Assembly (NCBI GenBank): GCA_947467315.1
Contig: CANIID010000014.1
Location: forward strand, 1 to 33,881
Length of the DNA: 33,881 bases
Direction of reading: 5' to 3'
Origin: Betaproteobacteria bacterium
GTDB taxonomy: Bacteria; Pseudomonadota; Gammaproteobacteria; Burkholderiales; SG8-41
Shown: positions 28,957-33,881 of the stretch, piece after piece
Numbering within the stretch: position 1 is the stretch's first letter
How the letters are laid out: each line of letters opens with the position of its first letter
Notes under the pieces: generated by a model
What the model saw: only the letters and a program-made list of their open reading frames with translations
Told to the model about the DNA's origin: nothing
Databases searched by the model: none
Position numbers and translations under genes: made by a program

Positions 28957-29167
28957 TTTTGTTGCCGCCGTGTCACCTAATTTGCAATGCCACATGAAGC
29001 ACCGACGCTGAGAACCTCGTAAGCACCGCCATCGTCCTGCTCGTCCCGCCATCGCAACAGTGCGATTGTAATATACTCGCCACTTTAACGACACCCCGCA
29101 GTGCTTGCTATTTTTTTGAGATTTATAACGCAAGTTACTGTTTAAAATAGATGTTTTTGCAACATTA

Positions 29168-29974
29168 ATGGCTGTCGATCACTACGAGAACTTCCCGGTC
29201 GCCTCCATCCTGTTGCCTGCGCGCTTTCGGCGTCCGGTCGGCCTGATCTACCGATTTGCGCGCGAAGCCGACGATTTTGCCGATGAAGGCGACCTGCAAC
29301 CCGCCCAGCGTCTGGCCCTGCTCGACAACTTTAACCATCAACTCGACCACATTGAATCCGGCAAGCCACCCGACATTGCGTGGTTCGCTGATCTCGCGGA
29401 CATCATCCGCGAGCACGGCTTGCCGCTACAGCTCTTCCGCGACCTTTTGTCCGCCTTCGCCCAGGACGTGGTCAAGGCCCGTTACACCAACTACCCCGAA
29501 GTACTCGACTACTGCCGCCGCTCGGCGAATCCCATCGGCCGGTTGCTGCTGGTACTGTATGGTGCCGCCACGCCGCAAAACAATGCGTGGGGCGACGCGA
29601 TCTGCTCCAGCCTGCAACTCATCAATTTCTGGCAGGATGTCGCCATCGACTATCGCAAAGATCGCATTTACTTCCCTCAGGACGAAATGACGCACTACGG
29701 CATCACCGAAGCGCAAATTGCCGATGCCACCACTAACGACACGTGGCGCGCATTCTTGAGGTTTCAGGTCAATCGCACACGGCAAACCCTGCATTCCGGC
29801 GCACCGCTGGGACGTGTACTCAAAGGCCGTCTGGGCCTGGAAATGCGCATGATTATCGCGGGTGGCGAGCGCATTTTGCGCAAAATTGAAACCGTCAATT
29901 ACGATGTATTTCAGCGTCGGCCCGTGTTGAAGCCGCATGACTGGCTGTTGATGCTGGCAAAATCGGCCTTCTGA
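29168..29974 (+). CDS. hpnC: Squalene/phytoene synthase family protein HpnC
   Basis: FAREADDFADEGDL and LQLINFWQDVAIDYRKDRIYFP Asp-rich motifs; adjacent to hpnD. Confidence 0.88.
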   Translation: MAVDHYENFPVASILLPARFRRPVGLIYRFAREADDFADEGDLQPAQRLALLDNFNHQLDHIESGKPPDIAWFADLADIIREHGLPLQLFRDLLSAFAQDVVKARYTNYPEVLDYCRRSANPIGRLLLVLYGAATPQNNAWGDAICSSLQLINFWQDVAIDYRKDRIYFPQDEMTHYGITEAQIADATTNDTWRAFLRFQVNRTRQTLHSGAPLGRVLKGRLGLEMRMIIAGGERILRKIETVNYDVFQRRPVLKPHDWLLMLAKSAF

Positions 29975-29975
29975 A

Positions 29976-30074
29976 ATGACGCCTGACGAATACTGCCAAC
30001 AAAAGGCCGTGCGGTATTACGAGCACAGCAACGATGCCAACTACAACGGTTCTTACACGGGAAGCGCGACGTGA
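29976..30074 (+). CDS. Candidate leader micro-ORF (32 aa) repeating the HpnD N-terminus
   Basis: ATG at 29976 two bases after the hpnC stop; MTPDEYCQQKAVRYYEHSNDANYNGSYTGSAT*; first 12 residues identical to HpnD; TGA overlaps hpnD GTG. Confidence 0.5.
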   Translation: MTPDEYCQQKAVRYYEHSNDANYNGSYTGSAT

Positions 30075-30904
30075 CCCCTGACGAGTATTGCCAGCAAAAA
30101 GCCGTGCAGAGTGGCTCCAGCTTCTACTACAGCTTCCTGTTCCTGCCGCCCGAACGCCGCCGCGCCATCACCGCGCTTTATGCCTACTGCCGCGAAGTCG
30201 ATGATGTGGTCGACGAATGCAGCGACGCCGGCGTGGCGCGCACCAAGCTCCTGTGGTGGCGCGAGGAAGTCGGCAAGCTCTACGCAGGCACGCCGCAACA
30301 CCCCGTCACCCAGGCGCTCGCGCCTGCGATCGCGGCCTACGGCATTCAGCAACAGCACATGCTCGAACTCATTGACGGCATGGCGATGGATCTCGACTAC
30401 AACCGCTACCCCGATTTCGATACGCTAAAACTGTACTGTCACCGCGTCGCCGGCGTGGTCGGCCTGATGTCCGCCAGCATCTTCGGCTACTCGGATAAGC
30501 AAACGCTGGAATACGCGCCCGAACTCGGCCTCGCGTTCCAGCTCACCAACATCATTCGCGACGTGGGCGAAGACGCGCGCCGCAATCGTATTTATCTGCC
30601 GCTCGATGAACTCGAGAAGTTCGGCGTGGTCGAAGGCGACATACAAGCCGCGCGCGAAAGTGAAAACTTCCAAAAACTGATGGCCTTCCAAATCGAGCGC
30701 GCACTCGCCCATTACGACAGCGCCTTCGCCAAACTTCCGGCAGCAGACCGCAAACCGCAGATTCCCGGCATCATCATGTCGGGAATCTATCGAACGCTGC
30801 TCGAAGAAATTCGCGACGACGGCTGCCACGTGTTAAAACAGCGTACTTCGCTCACACCGGTACGCAAGCTATGGATTGCGTTCAAAACGTGGTTGAAAGG
30901 TTGA
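30071..30904 (+). CDS. hpnD: Presqualene diphosphate synthase HpnD
   Basis: GTG start; SGSSFYYSFLFLPPERRRAITALYAYCREVDDVVDE; LTNIIRDVGEDARRNRIYLP. Confidence 0.93.
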   Translation: MTPDEYCQQKAVQSGSSFYYSFLFLPPERRRAITALYAYCREVDDVVDECSDAGVARTKLLWWREEVGKLYAGTPQHPVTQALAPAIAAYGIQQQHMLELIDGMAMDLDYNRYPDFDTLKLYCHRVAGVVGLMSASIFGYSDKQTLEYAPELGLAFQLTNIIRDVGEDARRNRIYLPLDELEKFGVVEGDIQAARESENFQKLMAFQIERALAHYDSAFAKLPAADRKPQIPGIIMSGIYRTLLEEIRDDGCHVLKQRTSLTPVRKLWIAFKTWLKG

Positions 30905-30905
30905 T

Positions 30906-32237
30906 GTGATAACCAGGCAAAAGATTTTCTTCCCGGCACTAATCACAGCGGCACTGACCCTGTTCGCGCTGCCGGTGCAACCGCAAACACCCGCCGCGCC
31001 TGCCACGCCTAACGTAGCAGCGCAGGCCGTCCCGCCAGCCACCTCGGAAAACGCCCGCGACGTGCTCGCAAGAGTTCGCCCGGCTGTCATCCAGATCAAA
31101 GGTTTTTTCGGCACCAACACCGCACAGGCTTTTCACGGCACCGGCTTCGCCGTGGCTGCGGGTGGCGTGTTCATGACCAACTACCACGTGGTCGCGCAGC
31201 AGGTGCAGTTTCCCGACAAATACCGGCTTGAATACCGCACCACCGACGGCAAGACCGGCCCTATCGCCGTACTCGCCGTCGATGTGCGCCATGATCTCGC
31301 CGTAGTACGCGCGACGGGCTACACGCCGCCGCCGCTGAAACTGGAAGACGTGCCGCCGGTGAAAGGCGAACGCGCCTACGCCATCGGTTTTCCGCTGGAT
31401 GTCGGCCTCACCATCACCGAGGGCGTATCGAACGGACGCGTCGAAGACTCTTTCGATCCGCGCATTCATTACTCCGGCGCAATCAACGGCGGCATGTCGG
31501 GCGGCCCTGCCCTCAATGCCGCAGGCGATGTGATCGGCGTCAATGTCTCCGGCTATCGCTTCGAGCAATTGGTCAGCTTTCTCGTCCCGGCGGAACACGC
31601 GCAGACACTGCTCGACCGCGCCGGCAAATCCACGCCGCGCGCGGGTGGATTCAAAAATGACGTCACAGCGCAAATGCGCGCCCACGCCAGCGCCCTGCTC
31701 GACGGGCTCAAGGGCGAGATGCTCACACAGCCCACCGCCGGCTATCGCCTGCCCGCCAAGCTCGCACCCTTTATCGACTGCAACGCCGCCGGTGACCCCT
31801 CTCCGCAACAGCCCGCGCAGTTGGTGCAAATCAGTTGTGCGGCCAAGGCGGGGCTGTATGTGCAACAAGGCCTTTACAGTGGCGATCTGAAATATTCCCA
31901 TTTCGTGCTGACCACCGACAAGCTGGATGCGTGGCGATTCGCACACCGGCTGTCTCAAATGGCGACCGCCACGGGCGCCTACGGCTCTCGACGGCACGTC
32001 GGCCCCTTCTCCTGTGAAAACCGCAACGTGCGCCTTAAAGGCTTCGACGCCAGCGTCATGACCTGCGTGCGCGGCTATCGCAAGCTCGAAGGGCTGTATG
32101 ACTTCACCGTGCGCGTGAGCAGCCTGAACAGTTCCAAGCGCGGATTTGCCAGCCACCTCGACATGTATGGCCTGGAATTTGACGCCGGCATGGCCTTCAT
32201 AAAACGTTACGTCGCCACGATGGAGTACACCCCATGA
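30906..32237 (+). CDS. Exported trypsin-like serine protease with uncharacterised C-terminal region
   Basis: GTG start, N-terminal hydrophobic signal; triad motifs TNYHVV, RHDLAVV, NGGMSGGPAL; no obvious PDZ motif. Confidence 0.82.
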   Translation: MITRQKIFFPALITAALTLFALPVQPQTPAAPATPNVAAQAVPPATSENARDVLARVRPAVIQIKGFFGTNTAQAFHGTGFAVAAGGVFMTNYHVVAQQVQFPDKYRLEYRTTDGKTGPIAVLAVDVRHDLAVVRATGYTPPPLKLEDVPPVKGERAYAIGFPLDVGLTITEGVSNGRVEDSFDPRIHYSGAINGGMSGGPALNAAGDVIGVNVSGYRFEQLVSFLVPAEHAQTLLDRAGKSTPRAGGFKNDVTAQMRAHASALLDGLKGEMLTQPTAGYRLPAKLAPFIDCNAAGDPSPQQPAQLVQISCAAKAGLYVQQGLYSGDLKYSHFVLTTDKLDAWRFAHRLSQMATATGAYGSRRHVGPFSCENRNVRLKGFDASVMTCVRGYRKLEGLYDFTVRVSSLNSSKRGFASHLDMYGLEFDAGMAFIKRYVATMEYTP

Positions 32238-33250
32238 GCGCGGAAACGGTACTGATCGAAATTCTCGGCAGCCACGGTCGCGTGCAGACACGCGAGCGTG
32301 TCCCCCTCACCGCCGAGCAACGCACGTTCACCATAGGACGCAGTGTGGCGGCCGATGTCACACTGGATGATGCGCACGCTGCTGCGCTGCATGCCACCGT
32401 GGAAATCACGCCGGACGGTAAAATCCTGGCAACCGATCTTGGCTCGGTCAACGGCATTGTGATTGCCGGTAAACGCCATCAGCAGGCGCAAGGTCTCGAA
32501 CTCCCCGATGGCACGCTGCAAATTGGCCGCACACATCTCAAGATTCGCACCACGCATGAAAATCTCGCGGCCGAAAAACCCCATGCGTTACAACCATCAT
32601 CCCTGCTGGGCGATCCGGCGTGGATCGCCGGCGCCGGCGCGCTCGCGTGCGGCATGCAACTGGCCTACTCCAGTTGGCTCGGCGCGCCGCGCGATCTGGC
32701 TATTGTCGTCGTCACCACGCTGATTTCCGGGGTGCTCGCAACGGGCGCGTGGGTGGCCTTCTGGGCAATGCTCACGCGCGTGATGCAGGGCGAATGGCGC
32801 TGGCTGCGGCATGCCGCGATCTTTCTGGGCATTGCCGCGATATTCGTAGCCATCGAAGCCCTACTGGAACTCGGCTGGTTCGTATTTTCGCTTCCGCAAT
32901 GGAGCACACGCACGGCATGGCTGGGCGCGATCGCCTTTGCCTGCGCCCTGTATCTGCATCTGATGCATGCCTCCAACCTGACAGCGCGCCGCGCGGCGCT
33001 GATCGCCTGCATCTTGCCGGCGCTGTCGGGCGGCGTCGGTCACTGGTTACAGGCACGCAATCAAATGCGCGACGTCAATCACATCGCCGCCAGCCTGCGC
33101 ATCTATCCACCGTCGCTGCGCCTGCGCGCGGCAGGCACCACCGAAGACTACTTTCACAGTACTGCCGCGCTGCGCGACGCCGTAGACAAAGCGCGTAAAG
33201 CCATACGCGCGGATGATGATGATGAAGACGAATCCGCCGACGACGAATAA
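32234..33250 (+). CDS. FHA-domain membrane protein
   Basis: N-terminal FHA-like TFTIGRSVAADVTLDDAHAAALHATVEI...TDLGSVNGIVI; then several hydrophobic segments; 4-bp ATGA overlap with protease stop. Confidence 0.82.
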   Translation: MSAETVLIEILGSHGRVQTRERVPLTAEQRTFTIGRSVAADVTLDDAHAAALHATVEITPDGKILATDLGSVNGIVIAGKRHQQAQGLELPDGTLQIGRTHLKIRTTHENLAAEKPHALQPSSLLGDPAWIAGAGALACGMQLAYSSWLGAPRDLAIVVVTTLISGVLATGAWVAFWAMLTRVMQGEWRWLRHAAIFLGIAAIFVAIEALLELGWFVFSLPQWSTRTAWLGAIAFACALYLHLMHASNLTARRAALIACILPALSGGVGHWLQARNQMRDVNHIAASLRIYPPSLRLRAAGTTEDYFHSTAALRDAVDKARKAIRADDDDEDESADDE

Positions 33251-33265
33251 CCTGGAAGCCTTACC

Positions 33266-33881
33266 ATGAATTTACAACTTAACGATAAAACAGCACTCGT
33301 CACCGGCGCCAGCCAAGGCATAGGCCGCGCCATCGCCAAGGGCCTCGCCGCCGAAGGGGTGCAAACCTGCATCGTGGCGCGCCGCAAAAACCTGCTCGAT
33401 GAACTGGCTGCCGAAATCATCGCCGCAGGTGGGAAGAAACCCGAAATCATGATCTGCGACGTGATGGAAGCCGGCACATCCGAACGCATGGCACAAGCCG
33501 CCGAAAAAGCGCTGGGCAAAATCGACATCCTCATCAACAGCGCCGGCGGCAGCAAAGGCGCGATACACGTTGATACCCCCGACCTCGCGTGGGACGAATC
33601 GATGACGCTCAACTTCGTGCGCGTGCGCCAGCTCACACACGCCGTGTTGCCGGGCATGATGCAACGCCAATGGGGCCGCGTCATCAATATCAGCGGCAAA
33701 TCCGAACCCGAATCCATGATCGCCGCCACGCCCACCAAGGCCGCGATCCACGCCTGGTCCAAGGGCTTGTCACGCGAAGTCGGCCCGCACGGCGTCACCG
33801 TCAACTGCATACCGCCGGGACGCATCATGAGCGAACAAATCCGCCGCAAGTATTCGCCGGAGTTTCGCGCGGAACAATCGG
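33266..33881 (+). CDS. Short-chain dehydrogenase/reductase family protein (3' truncated by window end)
   Basis: MNLQLNDKTALVTGASQGIGRAIAKGLAAEG; ILINSAGGS; not in the ORF track because no stop lies within the window. Confidence 0.88.
   Translation, partial: MNLQLNDKTALVTGASQGIGRAIAKGLAAEGVQTCIVARRKNLLDELAAEIIAAGGKKPEIMICDVMEAGTSERMAQAAEKALGKIDILINSAGGSKGAIHVDTPDLAWDESMTLNFVRVRQLTHAVLPGMMQRQWGRVINISGKSEPESMIAATPTKAAIHAWSKGLSREVGPHGVTVNCIPPGRIMSEQIRRKYSPEFRAEQS

Noticed and set aside
29976-30074. hpnD leader repeat as an assembly or sequencing duplication artefact
   Set aside because: The copies differ at six positions in 36 nt, five of them synonymous third positions, which an artefactual duplication would not produce
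30939-32291. 450-aa minus-strand ORF antisense to the protease gene
   Set aside because: Shadow ORF; the plus-strand frame carries the protease catalytic motifs
33154-33849. 231-aa minus-strand ORF at the window end
   Set aside because: Antisense to the SDR, which the ORF track missed only because it runs off the window

Overview
The window looks like a GC-rich, mostly housekeeping segment of a proteobacterial chromosome. Gene content and order suggest a Betaproteobacterium (inference from synteny only). From left to right it contains: a 5'-truncated ORF; a D-2-hydroxyacid dehydrogenase; a small Rho_N/SAP-like protein; a small membrane protein; an MFS transporter; an AhpD/CMD-like protein; the block dnaQ-rnhA-methyltransferase<>gloB-mltD; an 11-kb minus-strand array of two complete peptide ABC importers, each with a fused double ATPase (the distal one YejABEF-like); fabI; ppiD; tRNA-Asp and tRNA-Val; the proteostasis cluster lon-clpX-clpP-tig; tRNA-Leu; and a plus-strand operon hpnC-hpnD-trypsin-like protease-FHA membrane protein-SDR, where the SDR runs off the window end. 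I see no CRISPR array, transposase, integrase, rRNA or phage genes. The most unusual signals are in the last operon. First, a 32-codon micro-ORF between hpnC and hpnD repeats the first 12 codons of hpnD with only synonymous differences plus a start-codon swap, and ends in a GTGA overlap with hpnD's start. Second, a translationally coupled exported protease and FHA membrane protein sit directly after the squalene-synthesis genes. Third, the SDR appears to lack the catalytic Tyr. Smaller signals include a near-consensus sigma32 promoter before lon, a possible leaderless MFS mRNA, and an Asp/Lys-rich insertion in Lon.
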